Shown: positions 8,103 through 17,986 of the stretch, one piece after another
Layout of the letters: every line of letters begins with the position of its first letter
Position numbering within the stretch: the first letter of the stretch is position 1
NCBI GenBank assembly: GCA_964628055.1
Contig: CAZVNL010000009.1
Coordinates: forward strand, 6,694 to 70,693
Direction of reading: 5' to 3'
Length of the DNA stretch: 64,000 bases
DNA from: CAZBEL01 sp964628055
GTDB lineage: Bacteria > Fidelibacterota > Marinisomatia > Marinisomatales > TCS56
Notes under the pieces: generated by a model
The model's database searches: none
What the model saw: the letters and a program-made list of their open reading frames with translations, nothing else
What the model was told of the DNA's origin: nothing
Position numbers and translations under genes: made by a program

Positions 8103-9716
8103 TTACTGTGAAGAAACGAGGAAACCAGCAGCTTCATCAAAATGTTTTAGGGACTCTTGAAGCTGGACATCCTCCAGCAGGCGAATGCCCCAGGCTTCAT
8201 CTTTGCCCCAGTAAACGCCGGCGATTTCTGACTTAAGCATGGTTAAGAGATAATCCTGGTTAATTCTCAATTTACTGGTATCCACGGCAACCTCCTCTTC
8301 CCCTAAAAAGCGCAAGAAGTCCTGGTAGTCCGCTTCGGTGAGGGACCAATTGTCGCGGAAGGTCTGGTAGTCAGACGGGGGTGTGGGGTGCGTAGAAGTA
8401 TAAGCCGAACTCCAGTTGAAAAGGGGTCGTTTGGGGCTCGCCACGATTTTGCGGGTGGCTTTTTCCAGTTTCAATTCCCAGGGTAAATACACGTCCGGGG
8501 TGATGCCACCTCCCCCGTAAACTGTGCGCCCGGAACGGGTACTGTACTTGGGTCGGGTTTCCTTTAGCGAATCAATGATGGATTCACGGTTTTCCGAATA
8601 TAGGTCCGCATAATAGTCATGGGCATCACCGTTTTTGTATGGTCTTTGGATCAGGCGGCCACTGGGAGTGTAATAACGGGCTATGGTGACGCGAATTGCA
8701 GACTCATCACTGAGGGTGATTTGGCGTTGGACTAACCCTTTACCAAAGCTGGTTTCCCCAGCAATGAGACCGCGGTCCAGGTCCTGGATGGCACCGGCCA
8801 CAATTTCACTTGCGCTGGCCGAGCCACGGTTGATGAGTACAATGAGCGGGAAATCTTCACGACCTTTGGAAGGGTCAGAGATAAACACTTGTTCGGCCTC
8901 TTTAAGCTTGCCCTTAGTGTAAACCAGGGTGTCTTTATGGGCAATAAACAGGTTGCTGATTTCGGCGGCCTGATCTAGGAATCCTCCACTGTTGTTGCGC
9001 AGGTCAAAGACCAACTGTTGCATGCCTTGAGACGCTAATTTTTCGATGGCCTTCTGCACTTCTTCACTGGTGGTGGCCGAAAAGCGGGTAAGCCAGATAT
9101 ACCCGGTTTTTTCGTCGAGCATGAGTGCCGTACGGACACTGTAAATGGGAATATCATCCCGGACGATGGCCACTCCAAATCGCTCTCCTCCTAAACGCTT
9201 GATGGTCAGGTCTACACTGGTGCCCTTGGGACCGCGCAGCTTCTTAAAGACTTCTTCCTTGGTTATTTTGTAGGCGTCCTCGCCATTGATTTCGATAATC
9301 TGGTCACCAGGCAGGAGGCCGGCGCGCTCGGAGGGGCTGTCCGCAATGGGGGCAATAACCGTAATGTATCCGTGGAGAATGTCGAATTCGATTCCAATGC
9401 CCTGAAAAGACCCCCGGAAGAGTTCATCAATCTCTTCCTGCTTCTTAGGGGGAATGTAAATGGAATGGGGGTCCAGCTCGCCCATGATGCCCTGGAAGGC
9501 GCCCTCCATTAATTTGTTCATGTCCACATCTTCGAAATACAACTGGTTGATGTAGTACAAAATCTGGTTCATGATCTTAAACTTTTTTTCCAGGACGCTG
9601 TAGGGATTTTGCGGTCGGGAATACAGGACGTGGGAAAAAGGAATGCCCAGGAGTAGGATAAGGAACAAGAAGGTCGTAAGAGCAGGAAGGCGGGAGCGTT
9701 TAAGTAGGTGTTTCAT
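8103..9716 (-). CDS. C-terminal processing protease, peptidase S41 with PDZ domain
   Basis: Periplasmic serine protease that trims C-termini of exported or envelope proteins. The 537 residues run: N-terminal signal/anchor (about 12-33), S41 N-terminal region, PDZ domain (about 95-180, with AGLLPGDQIIEINGED), and the catalytic core. The nucleophile serine is in RGSASASEIVAGAIQD and the general-base lysine in SFGKGLVQRQ. A C-terminal extension of about 150 residues follows, with a GRTVYGGGGITPD segment as in CtpA/Prc relatives. It is 93 bases upstream of exbB on the same strand. Confidence 0.9.
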   Translation of the reverse strand: MKHLLKRSRLPALTTFLFLILLLGIPFSHVLYSRPQNPYSVLEKKFKIMNQILYYINQLYFEDVDMNKLMEGAFQGIMGELDPHSIYIPPKKQEEIDELFRGSFQGIGIEFDILHGYITVIAPIADSPSERAGLLPGDQIIEINGEDAYKITKEEVFKKLRGPKGTSVDLTIKRLGGERFGVAIVRDDIPIYSVRTALMLDEKTGYIWLTRFSATTSEEVQKAIEKLASQGMQQLVFDLRNNSGGFLDQAAEISNLFIAHKDTLVYTKGKLKEAEQVFISDPSKGREDFPLIVLINRGSASASEIVAGAIQDLDRGLIAGETSFGKGLVQRQITLSDESAIRVTIARYYTPSGRLIQRPYKNGDAHDYYADLYSENRESIIDSLKETRPKYSTRSGRTVYGGGGITPDVYLPWELKLEKATRKIVASPKRPLFNWSSAYTSTHPTPPSDYQTFRDNWSLTEADYQDFLRFLGEEEVAVDTSKLRINQDYLLTMLKSEIAGVYWGKDEAWGIRLLEDVQLQESLKHFDEAAGFLVSSQ

Positions 9717-9737
9717 GATTATGGCCTGAGATGAAGT

Positions 9738-10655
9738 TTATAAGCCGAAGTAGAGCATGGTGCGAATGACAAACCCCTGGAGTGATGATTCAGGAGAGTC
9801 GGCAATGGGTTCTTGATCGTTCAAATACCACTGGCCAGCGCCAAGGGTGCCTTTATTGTATCCTACACTTAGGCGTAATCCTACCCGGTCCATTAGTTGC
9901 CACTTTATGGCGACGTATGGTTGAAAGTTAATAAAGGTCCCGCTGAGACCGGTTAGACCCCCGGTGAAGTTGACCGGTTCTAACGAGGAACCTTGCAATG
10001 CAGCGATGGCCTTCGCCGGGGAGGCATATCCCGTGGTGTCTACGGGGTAGTAGAGGGTATCGTTCGCCACGGTGCCGTAGCGATTCTCGAAGAGGTTATT
10101 CCAGCGGGGGGTGTTGCTGTGTTGGTCAATGTTCAAATTTACCCGGCCGATGCCGATGAGTGCCCCCGCGGCTATTTCCAGGTCCCGGAATATGGGGACC
10201 ACATACTCCAGAGTGGCACCTCCTAACATAAAGGTGAATTTCGCCTGGATAGTGGGTGCAAAGTCCCCTGTGTAGAGTACAACGGAATCTAAGGATATGG
10301 TATCTCCGGGGAGCGCCGTTTCTTGAATGCCCGCAACACCATTGGTTTCCAGGTAAAGCTTTACCCCCAGTACATTACTAATCCGTTGGGAACCAATTCC
10401 AGCGTAACCCCCCAAGCGCCACTGCCCGGAGATATGGGTAAACCCTTCCCCCCCGTAAATAGCAAAGGGTGTGGTGAAATTGTTCACATCCAACCCCGTC
10501 TTGCTTAGCAGGGCTGAACCGGGGAAGGAGTCCAAACTCACATACATGGTGCTAAAGCCGATCCCGCCCCCGTAATAGTCCTCTACCGGGTAGAGATCAG
10601 CCTGTGCCGCTACTATAACGGGCAGGAGGGAGATCCAAAGGAGGCTTTTTTTCAT
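9738..10655 (-). CDS. Predicted outer-membrane beta-barrel protein
   Basis: No family is recognised. The 305-residue product starts with a signal peptide (MKKSLLWISLLPVIVAAQA) and continues with alternating hydrophobic/polar stretches rich in Gly, Tyr and Asn typical of barrel strands. It ends in a hydrophobic-aromatic strand (VIRTMLYFGL), a barrel-type C-terminus. It lies 21 bases upstream of the S41 protease gene on the same strand, so the two are probably co-transcribed; the protease may process it, but that is inference. Confidence 0.65.
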   Translation of the reverse strand: MKKSLLWISLLPVIVAAQADLYPVEDYYGGGIGFSTMYVSLDSFPGSALLSKTGLDVNNFTTPFAIYGGEGFTHISGQWRLGGYAGIGSQRISNVLGVKLYLETNGVAGIQETALPGDTISLDSVVLYTGDFAPTIQAKFTFMLGGATLEYVVPIFRDLEIAAGALIGIGRVNLNIDQHSNTPRWNNLFENRYGTVANDTLYYPVDTTGYASPAKAIAALQGSSLEPVNFTGGLTGLSGTFINFQPYVAIKWQLMDRVGLRLSVGYNKGTLGAGQWYLNDQEPIADSPESSLQGFVIRTMLYFGL

Positions 10656-10834
10656 TTGGTGTTGCGATACATAGTTGGGAGGATGTCCGTTAGCAATTTA
10701 TTGTTCCTGTTAGAAACATAGAAAGATAAATATTGCCTGGTGTGTAGATTTAATGATTTGTAAAACCAGGGGCTTTTCCTTGTTTTATTCCAGGGTGAAA
10801 GACTATATTCACTAAAATTGGAGGTAAGGGTTAT

Positions 10835-13216
10835 GTGCACAACCGGAGTCCTTCTGGTTGTAGATTTTACCTGAACTACAGAATGCAAAGTACAGGTCGT
10901 TCCTCACACCAGGGTCTCGTCTTTATCCCACGTCTCACGGCTGCGCTGGTGGCTGTGTGGATGTCTATGGGGCTTATGGCTGCTGTGATTCATGTGGAAG
11001 GTACGTATGATTTCGATCATGATGGCCAGAGCGAGCTGTTGTTACTTACCACTCAGGATGGTCTCGGCACCCTGCGGTACGTGGAGATGGACTCGGTGGG
11101 ACAACATAAGCTCTTATGGTCTTTCAGCCCCCGGGAAGGACGATCCTGGCGGATAACCGATGCCAAGCTGTTGGACCTGAACGAGGATGCTGTCCCGGAA
11201 CTGGTAGTAACCGTGCTCGCGGTAGACTATAACGGGGACGATCCCCTCCCCTGGTTATACATTTTCCCGTGGGAAGGAACCGCTTTCACTAAAACCCCCT
11301 ACACCCTTACCGGATTTAATGGCACAAATGACCGTTTTCGCCCGGTGAATATTACCCATTACCTTGATCCCCAGGATCAAAAACTGGTATTGGTAATCGC
11401 CTTGGGGAGCCCTTCACGCCAGGTAGTGTTATTTAAACCCTTGCTCACAGAAAACGGTCTGGTAGTCACGGATCCCATTGTCCTGAGGCCGGATCTGTCG
11501 AAGAATGGTTACGCCCGGCTTTTCGCAGGCGTCTTTCAGTCTCCCGAGGGGCCTTATCTGGCAGCCTTCAGCCCTGAAGGAAACTTGTTGAAAACGACCC
11601 TTTACACCCTCCAGGGGGAGATTCGGGAAGTGGCCTCCGACGTCCTGGCTCTTCAAGGGTCTCGTAATCTTCTGGGCCCCGCGATCATTACTCGCCCCGG
11701 CGAATTGGCTGGTGTGGAAAGCCTCCTCCTACCTTTTGAGGATAATAGTGTGCTTACCCTTTCCTACGCTGACAGTGCTCTAACCTTAACTCCCAGTCCC
11801 TTCAGTCAGCGAGGGTTGTTTATGCTTCCCGTGGGTGCCAGCGATAGCGAAATCAATGCCACCATTCTGGCGCGCGTTGAGCAGGGCTTGTATGGCCCGC
11901 CGTTAGAGGTTTCTGAGGCATCCGTTTTGAAAACGTCGGCTCCCCAACCATCTCCACAGGCTACGCCAACGCTCACGGTCCGGGATTCTATCGTTTTAGG
12001 GGATACGCTTTTCTACCAGGCCACTCCGGACACGGCGCACGGGTTTTACAATTTTCGTTGGTTGCAACGTCCCCCCGCCGGAGCCCGTTTTCAACCCGTC
12101 ACCGGGGTAATTGAATGGGCTCCTTCCCGAGAGCAATTAGGCCCCCAACAGTTCGCCTATACTTACGCCATCCGCCTGCGGGAAAAATTAGTGAGCGGTT
12201 TGGATTCCCTGGGTGATCGCCACCACCTGACACCCGTCCTGGAACAAAACGACGTCCGGTTTACCGTTTTGGTGGTGGATTCAATCCCACCGGTCCTCCC
12301 TATCGTAGAGCTTCCCAGGGAAATGTATCGCGTGGTAGTGATCGTCCCCGCTAAAACCAAGGAGGAGGGACGCTTTACCTTCGATGGAGAGGCTCCCTTT
12401 GGCGTTCAGGTGGAAGAGGTGCAACTCCCCTTTCCCGTTCGGCAGAGGACCTATTATACCCATACCATAACGGCCAACTTGAGCGGCATAACGGATAATA
12501 AACGGGCCCTATTCTCGTATCAGAAAAGCGGGCCAGAAGAGGATCGGACTAACCTTACAATTACCCATGACTTCAGGGCCCGGACGTTGCGCCTTGCTCT
12601 CTCCTCCACCAGTGACTCCGTGGCTCAGTCTTATCACCCCGAAGATTGGCTGGCACAGCTCTATCGCTATCCCGAATATTTTTTCGAAGGCTTCCCCCAG
12701 GGAATGTTCATGGACACGGTGGGACGTTCTATCCGCTTTTCCTTTGAACCCCAGGTAAAACCGCTTCCCAGACGGTACTCCACGATCCAGCTTTTTAGCC
12801 CCACCAACCCCGAACATGTTTTGACCTTACGTCTCCGGGATATTGACCTCCAGGGGATTCGCGGTACCGTAAAACTTAGAGAGGATAGTTCCCGGGTCGT
12901 TACGACAGCAATTGATTTTAAGGGCTCTTTTGTTCCGCTCGATATGGTCATGGACATGGCTTTGTTTGAAGCGGTGGAAACGCCACCGGAGGTTGCGGAG
13001 ACCGCTGCATCGCCGTTAGAGGCCGATCAGCAGAATGTCCAGGTTACAGAGGGTGAACCCCCCGCGGTGGAGGAGACCACTGAACCAGCGACAACAGCCG
13101 CAGACACTCTTCCTACCCCTGCTACAAATTCAGTGTCACCAGTCCCTCCCAAAATCACCACCTCACCTGATACGACTGTTTCATCGGAAGTGGAATCGTC
13201 CACGCCACAGCCATGA
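10835..13216 (+). CDS. Secreted FG-GAP/Ig-like surface protein with T/P/E-rich tail
   Basis: Unrecognised large exported protein of up to 793 residues. GTG 10835 has GGAGG 10 bases upstream; an internal ATG at 10883 would give a more ordinary signal peptide ending near GLMA. The N-terminal half opens with GTYDFDHDGQSELLLL, an FG-GAP-like DxDxDG loop, and a second DLNEDAVPELVV. Residues about 390-490 form an Ig/cadherin-like unit (HGFYNFRWLQRPPAGARF, then GVIEWAPS). The last 80 residues are Thr/Pro/Glu-rich low complexity. The stop overlaps the next gene's ATG by 4 bases; that gene encodes a longer paralogue with the same order of modules. Confidence 0.75.
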   Translation: MHNRSPSGCRFYLNYRMQSTGRSSHQGLVFIPRLTAALVAVWMSMGLMAAVIHVEGTYDFDHDGQSELLLLTTQDGLGTLRYVEMDSVGQHKLLWSFSPREGRSWRITDAKLLDLNEDAVPELVVTVLAVDYNGDDPLPWLYIFPWEGTAFTKTPYTLTGFNGTNDRFRPVNITHYLDPQDQKLVLVIALGSPSRQVVLFKPLLTENGLVVTDPIVLRPDLSKNGYARLFAGVFQSPEGPYLAAFSPEGNLLKTTLYTLQGEIREVASDVLALQGSRNLLGPAIITRPGELAGVESLLLPFEDNSVLTLSYADSALTLTPSPFSQRGLFMLPVGASDSEINATILARVEQGLYGPPLEVSEASVLKTSAPQPSPQATPTLTVRDSIVLGDTLFYQATPDTAHGFYNFRWLQRPPAGARFQPVTGVIEWAPSREQLGPQQFAYTYAIRLREKLVSGLDSLGDRHHLTPVLEQNDVRFTVLVVDSIPPVLPIVELPREMYRVVVIVPAKTKEEGRFTFDGEAPFGVQVEEVQLPFPVRQRTYYTHTITANLSGITDNKRALFSYQKSGPEEDRTNLTITHDFRARTLRLALSSTSDSVAQSYHPEDWLAQLYRYPEYFFEGFPQGMFMDTVGRSIRFSFEPQVKPLPRRYSTIQLFSPTNPEHVLTLRLRDIDLQGIRGTVKLREDSSRVVTTAIDFKGSFVPLDMVMDMALFEAVETPPEVAETAASPLEADQQNVQVTEGEPPAVEETTEPATTAADTLPTPATNSVSPVPPKITTSPDTTVSSEVESSTPQP

Positions 13217-16200
13217 GAAAAGTGTTCACTATTATTTTCCTGCTTCTCTGGGGTGCTGGGGTATATTCCCAGGGTTGGCAGGTACTTCATTTAGAAGGTA
13301 CCTTCGACCTGGATGGTGACAGTCTGCAGGAGTTTGTTACGATTGAGAGTGGGACGCTTCAGGGTCAGCCCTTGCAGGTCATTCGTTATTATGAGTTAGA
13401 CGCGGCAGGTTTTCAGCAACTTATCTGGGAATTAGAGGCTCCCCCGGGCAAGTTGGGTAATTTCGTGGGCGTTTTGCTGGGCGACCTGGAGGGGGATGGC
13501 ATTCCGGAACTCATCACGGTGATGAATCTCAGTGATGAAGGGGCAGCGGGCATTTCACAACCGGTCCTATTCTATTACCAGTGGGAGGGAGACGGTTTCA
13601 GCGAAGATCCCAAAGGTTCGCTGAATGTGGCCCCGGGGAATACTTTTTTACGCTGTTATAATTTTGATCTATTAGATATGGACGGGGATGGGGATCAGGA
13701 GCCCATCCTGGCGTTGGGCAGCCCCTGGCGTGGGTTCGTGGTGGTGGACGTATCCGATAGCGGGGAGTTGCAAGTGTCAGCCCGACTGCGTCCCAATGGA
13801 TTACGTTCAGGATCCGGTTTTATCTACGTTTCCGCCGTGGACTGGGACCGGGACGGCCTGGATGAAATAGTGGGGTATAGCCCGGAAGGTAATGTCCTTC
13901 GTATCCAGCCGTTTTTCAACGAGGAGGGAACATTGGTACCAGGCAACCCGGTTACAAGCACCGTCCGGGGGATCAATAGCCTACTTCCCATGGCCACTAA
14001 AGTATTGGACTGGGATTTAGACGGGTTTGTAGATATTCTGCTCCCCTTTCAATCCGGTCATTTGGTGGCCCTCACCCTCTCCCCCGCCACCGTGGCGGTG
14101 GAAACTATCCCTGTTGATGGGGGTCCCCTCTCCGATTTAAGCGTAGCGGATTTCAACCAGGACGGACTGGAGGACTTGCTCTTGGTTTCGGGAGAAATGA
14201 ATATGCTCTCCCTGGTTTACGGCCCGGTTGACGAAGAATTGGCCCCGGAATACTTTACCCTGGAAGGTGAACAGCCTTCGGTCCAGGTATTTGCCACCCT
14301 CCCTGTTCTCTCCCGGGGAGTCTATACTGGAAGTATCATTGCCGCCGGCTGGGATGGCACCACCGGTACCCTCTTTATGTCGGATATTGGAAGTCCCTCA
14401 CCAGAAAGGATCACGCCTCCGGAAGAACCGGAGGTGGAACTCCCCCTACTGGCGGAGGAAGAAGAGGATTTGTTGGCCTCCTTCCCGGAAATCTTACCGG
14501 AAGAACTCACCCTGGAATTTCCCAAAGTGCCGCAACCTATTCGCACCACGGGACAACCCCTTCCCAAGGATATCCTCCCCCGCCACGTCCTACCAGTGAA
14601 TCAACTCTTTGTTTACACCATCCCCGAAGAGGAGGCTCGCCAATTCTACAGTTTTCGATGGTTACAACCGCCGCCTAAGGGGATGTTCTTCCACTATGAA
14701 TCCCGCTCCATTCAATGGGTTCCTGACGAAACCCAGTTAGGAGCTTTCCGCTTGTCCTACCACGTGGAGATGAAGGTGGGTGAAACCATTAACCTCCAGT
14801 CGCAGGATGAGGATTCTCTGTTGACGTACCAGGTGGTTCCCCAATTAGAAGGTTATGATGAGATGGTGTGGATCTATGTGAATGATCCCCCTATCTTTTT
14901 ATCGGAACCGCAGGGGACCGAGTTTGTGGCCAATTCCTTGTTTACCTATAAACCGGTCGTCCAGGATCGCAACGAAGATGCCCGGTTGTACTACGATTTG
15001 GAAGTTAAACCTGAGGGCATGGAGTTGTTAGAGAGTGGTACTATTGTTTGGCAAACGGATAGTACTGATGTGGATGTCTATGATGTGCGTCTGGTGGTCA
15101 CGGATGGGTTTGACCGGGCCGTTCAGGAATTCAAACTATTCGCCCGTGCCGGGGTCAAGATTCTATCGGAAGCAGATTCGATGGCCACGGTTGGTCAGCC
15201 GTATCATTATCAGGTAGAGGTGTGGCGTCCCGATCTAAAACAGGAACTGGGATTCAAACTCTTGCAGGCCCCGGAGGGGATGACCCTTAGTCCTGAAGGG
15301 GCTATTGACTGGACCCCCACTGCGGCGCAGGTGGATACCCAGCGTTTCACCATTCTAGCCCACCACGGGGTGGCCACGGATACGCAGACGGTGGCCGTTT
15401 TCGTGAACCATCCACCCGTGGTGGAATCGGCCCCTCCCCCGGTGGTGAAGGTGGAAGTGGGGGACATTTGGGAATTTCAATTGAAAGTGAGCGATCCAAA
15501 TCAGCGTGACCGGCTCACGTTCACCGCCCAGGAACTTCCAGAGGGGATGCGCATGGACCCCTACTCTGGGCGGTTACGTTGGGAACCCACCCGGGAAAAC
15601 GTAGATTTTTCCAACCTAGTCATTGAATTAACGGACGGACGGGAAACCCGCACCGTCGAGAGTACCTTCTTCGTAAACACTCCGGTGAAAATTGTCTCCA
15701 TGCCCCCCTTGCAGGCTACCGTCGGGGAGCCGTACCAGTACCGCATCCTGGTTACCGATTTGAACACTGCCGCGCTGCTACCCTTCGAACACCCGGTTTT
15801 GGTGGAGGATGTGACCAAGGTCAGGATTTATTCGGTGAATATTTCGGACGACGTATACCGGGAAAATATTCAGCGCTACATCGGTGATTGGGAAAGGGCG
15901 GATGTGGTCTATTTGAAAGACCTGACAACCGGAGAAGTGCCAGAGGTATCGCGCTTGAACCTGAAGAAGTACGTTCATTCCCTCTTTTGGGAAAACGAGC
16001 GTTTGGTAATCGTTCTGGAAACTATTGACGATCGCACGGTGAGTATTAAGGATGTGCTCTGGGAGTTCTTCCAGGGTTCCCAAGGGAAGCCTCCCAAGGT
16101 GATCGTGGAGCGCATCAGCCCCGTCCGCTACACACTGGAAGAATTTCCTGACGGGATGGAAGTGGATGAGCTAACCGGTACGATCAACTGGACTCCCGGC

Positions 16201-16908
16201 AAAGATCAGGTGGACACTCAGGTGGTGAGCCTGTTGGTCTCTGATGGATACACGAAAGATGAACAGACCTTTGAGATTTATGTTAATCATCCCCCCACCA
16301 TTGTATCCACCGCTCCGGAGTTGGCTGTAGTGGGGGAGGTCTACCGTTACCAGGTGCGGGTAGAGGATAAGAATTCTGATGCTAAACTGACCTATACCCT
16401 GTTGAAAGGTCCCCAGGGAATGCAGATGAGTCGTAGTGGCAAGGTGGTGTGGATTCCCAAGCCGGCTCAGATCAACGGCCACCGTTTTGCAGTGAAAGTC
16501 ACCGACGGCCTGGCCGAGGATGTGCAAACCAGTCGCGTGTTTGTAAATATTCCGCCTTCCATTATCTCCACGCCCAAGCCGGTGGCCCTCACCGGATACG
16601 AGTACCGTTACCGGGTGATAGCGGAGGATTTAAACAAAGATAAGATAACCTTCCGACCAGTGCGTTTACCGAAGTACGCTGCGTTTAATAAAAAGACCGG
16701 GCTGTTACGTTGGAAGCCTCGGAACAATCAGGTGGGTCCCCATGATGTCATCATAGCCGCCATTGACAGTCGTGGCGCCGCCACGACGCACGAATTTCAA
16801 ATTCACACCTTTGCTAACCCCAACGCTCGGCGGTTTGTGAATACCGGCTGGCCCCTGTTACTTACTTTTGTGGGGGTCATGTTTGCCTGGGGTATGGCCC
16901 AGATGTGA
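13213..16908 (+). CDS. Giant FG-GAP plus tandem Ig-like (He_PIG/CADG type) surface protein, C-terminal membrane anchor
   Basis: Exported protein of 1231 residues, function unknown. It has a signal peptide (MRKVFTIIFLLLWGAGVYSQG) and at least six FG-GAP-type calcium loops between residues 30 and 330, for example DMDGDGDQEPI, DWDRDGLDEIV and DFNQDGLEDLL. Seven Ig/cadherin-like units of 85-95 residues follow from about 465 to 1205; each carries a P-x-GM and a G-x-(I/L)-x-W-x-P signature. Unit 5 holds an insertion of about 110 residues (about 855-965). The protein ends in a hydrophobic helix (about 1211-1231). There is no PNPFNA sorting module, so anchoring rather than sorting is likely. It is coupled to the paralogue upstream by ATGA. 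Confidence 0.78.
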   Translation: MRKVFTIIFLLLWGAGVYSQGWQVLHLEGTFDLDGDSLQEFVTIESGTLQGQPLQVIRYYELDAAGFQQLIWELEAPPGKLGNFVGVLLGDLEGDGIPELITVMNLSDEGAAGISQPVLFYYQWEGDGFSEDPKGSLNVAPGNTFLRCYNFDLLDMDGDGDQEPILALGSPWRGFVVVDVSDSGELQVSARLRPNGLRSGSGFIYVSAVDWDRDGLDEIVGYSPEGNVLRIQPFFNEEGTLVPGNPVTSTVRGINSLLPMATKVLDWDLDGFVDILLPFQSGHLVALTLSPATVAVETIPVDGGPLSDLSVADFNQDGLEDLLLVSGEMNMLSLVYGPVDEELAPEYFTLEGEQPSVQVFATLPVLSRGVYTGSIIAAGWDGTTGTLFMSDIGSPSPERITPPEEPEVELPLLAEEEEDLLASFPEILPEELTLEFPKVPQPIRTTGQPLPKDILPRHVLPVNQLFVYTIPEEEARQFYSFRWLQPPPKGMFFHYESRSIQWVPDETQLGAFRLSYHVEMKVGETINLQSQDEDSLLTYQVVPQLEGYDEMVWIYVNDPPIFLSEPQGTEFVANSLFTYKPVVQDRNEDARLYYDLEVKPEGMELLESGTIVWQTDSTDVDVYDVRLVVTDGFDRAVQEFKLFARAGVKILSEADSMATVGQPYHYQVEVWRPDLKQELGFKLLQAPEGMTLSPEGAIDWTPTAAQVDTQRFTILAHHGVATDTQTVAVFVNHPPVVESAPPPVVKVEVGDIWEFQLKVSDPNQRDRLTFTAQELPEGMRMDPYSGRLRWEPTRENVDFSNLVIELTDGRETRTVESTFFVNTPVKIVSMPPLQATVGEPYQYRILVTDLNTAALLPFEHPVLVEDVTKVRIYSVNISDDVYRENIQRYIGDWERADVVYLKDLTTGEVPEVSRLNLKKYVHSLFWENERLVIVLETIDDRTVSIKDVLWEFFQGSQGKPPKVIVERISPVRYTLEEFPDGMEVDELTGTINWTPGKDQVDTQVVSLLVSDGYTKDEQTFEIYVNHPPTIVSTAPELAVVGEVYRYQVRVEDKNSDAKLTYTLLKGPQGMQMSRSGKVVWIPKPAQINGHRFAVKVTDGLAEDVQTSRVFVNIPPSIISTPKPVALTGYEYRYRVIAEDLNKDKITFRPVRLPKYAAFNKKTGLLRWKPRNNQVGPHDVIIAAIDSRGAATTHEFQIHTFANPNARRFVNTGWPLLLTFVGVMFAWGMAQM

Positions 16909-16927
16909 TTCTGTCTGTAGGTTGATC

Positions 16928-17986
16928 TTAGATTCGGTTAAGGATTGCTTTTAAGAGGGCTTGTTCCCCCTGAGGGCTCACGTAAAACCGAACGGGCAGG
17001 GCGTAGAGTGGTAAGTACACACTAGAGAGGGCCTTGAATTTTACCATATCTTTTTCGGTGGTTAGGATCCACTCCGCCTGGTTGCGTTTTAACAGGTTTT
17101 TTAACTGTCGCAGATCCTTTGGTGTGTATTGGTGGTGATCAGTGAAGACGACGTGTTTTACCAGGCGTACCCCCGTCGATTTTAGGGAGCGCTCGAAACC
17201 TCGGGGGTCTCCCACAGCCGAAACGGCAACGGTGGTCTTGCCCCGGAGAGTTGAAATCTTCATATTTGAATTGTCGATCCCCGGTAATGTTTCCGCCACT
17301 TCGAGTGTGCTGTAGTAATAAGGCACGCGGGTCTGACGGGCTTTGCTCAAGAGAAAAGCAGATGGTTTTTTTAGATTGGTCTTGGTGAAGAGGATCAGGT
17401 CCGCCCGGCGCAAATGGAACCACGGTTCGCGCAGGATGCCGTAAGGAATCAGTTTGTGGGCGTATTTGCTGTCCTGACTATTGATCAGCACAACGTCCAC
17501 ATCCCGTTCCAGACTCCGGTGCTGAAAGGCGTCATCCAGGAGAATGATGTGCGGGTTGAATTTTTGCACAATGAACTGGCCGCCCCGGTAGCGATTCTCG
17601 TCCACGACGATGGGAACGCCTGGTAGGGCCGTTGTCATGAGGGCCGGCTCGTCACCTACATCCACCCAATTTTTATTGATAATCTTTTGACCGTCGGAGA
17701 CCAAAACCGTTCCCACCGTGGAACGCCCGTACCCCCGGCTGAGGACGGCTACCTCACAGCCGTGCCGTTTTAATAAGCGAGCCAGGTAAATGACAGCCGG
17801 TGTTTTTCCCGTCCCTCCTACAGTTAGATTCCCGACACTCACCACCGCGCAGGGTAGTTTATGAGAAACGAAAAAACCCACGGAATAGAACAGGTTTCTC
17901 CAGAAGATCACTCCCCAATAGAAGAGGGCCAAGGGAAATAGGAGGTAACGGAAGCGGGCCTCCAGCGGGCGTAGTTTAACTGGCAA
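16928..17986 (-). CDS. lpxK: Tetraacyldisaccharide 4'-kinase
   Basis: Phosphorylates the 4' position of the lipid A disaccharide precursor at the inner membrane. The 352-residue protein has an N-terminal hydrophobic segment, the family's Walker A region SVGNLTVGGTGKTPAVIYLA, and downstream VLSRGYGR and ILLDDAFQHRSLERDVDV motifs. The start is TTG at 17986, supported by AGGAGG 9 bases upstream inside the preceding gene. It overlaps the acyltransferase gene by 11 bases and is the last gene of the lipid A run. Confidence 0.93.
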   Translation of the reverse strand: MPVKLRPLEARFRYLLFPLALFYWGVIFWRNLFYSVGFFVSHKLPCAVVSVGNLTVGGTGKTPAVIYLARLLKRHGCEVAVLSRGYGRSTVGTVLVSDGQKIINKNWVDVGDEPALMTTALPGVPIVVDENRYRGGQFIVQKFNPHIILLDDAFQHRSLERDVDVVLINSQDSKYAHKLIPYGILREPWFHLRRADLILFTKTNLKKPSAFLLSKARQTRVPYYYSTLEVAETLPGIDNSNMKISTLRGKTTVAVSAVGDPRGFERSLKSTGVRLVKHVVFTDHHQYTPKDLRQLKNLLKRNQAEWILTTEKDMVKFKALSSVYLPLYALPVRFYVSPQGEQALLKAILNRI

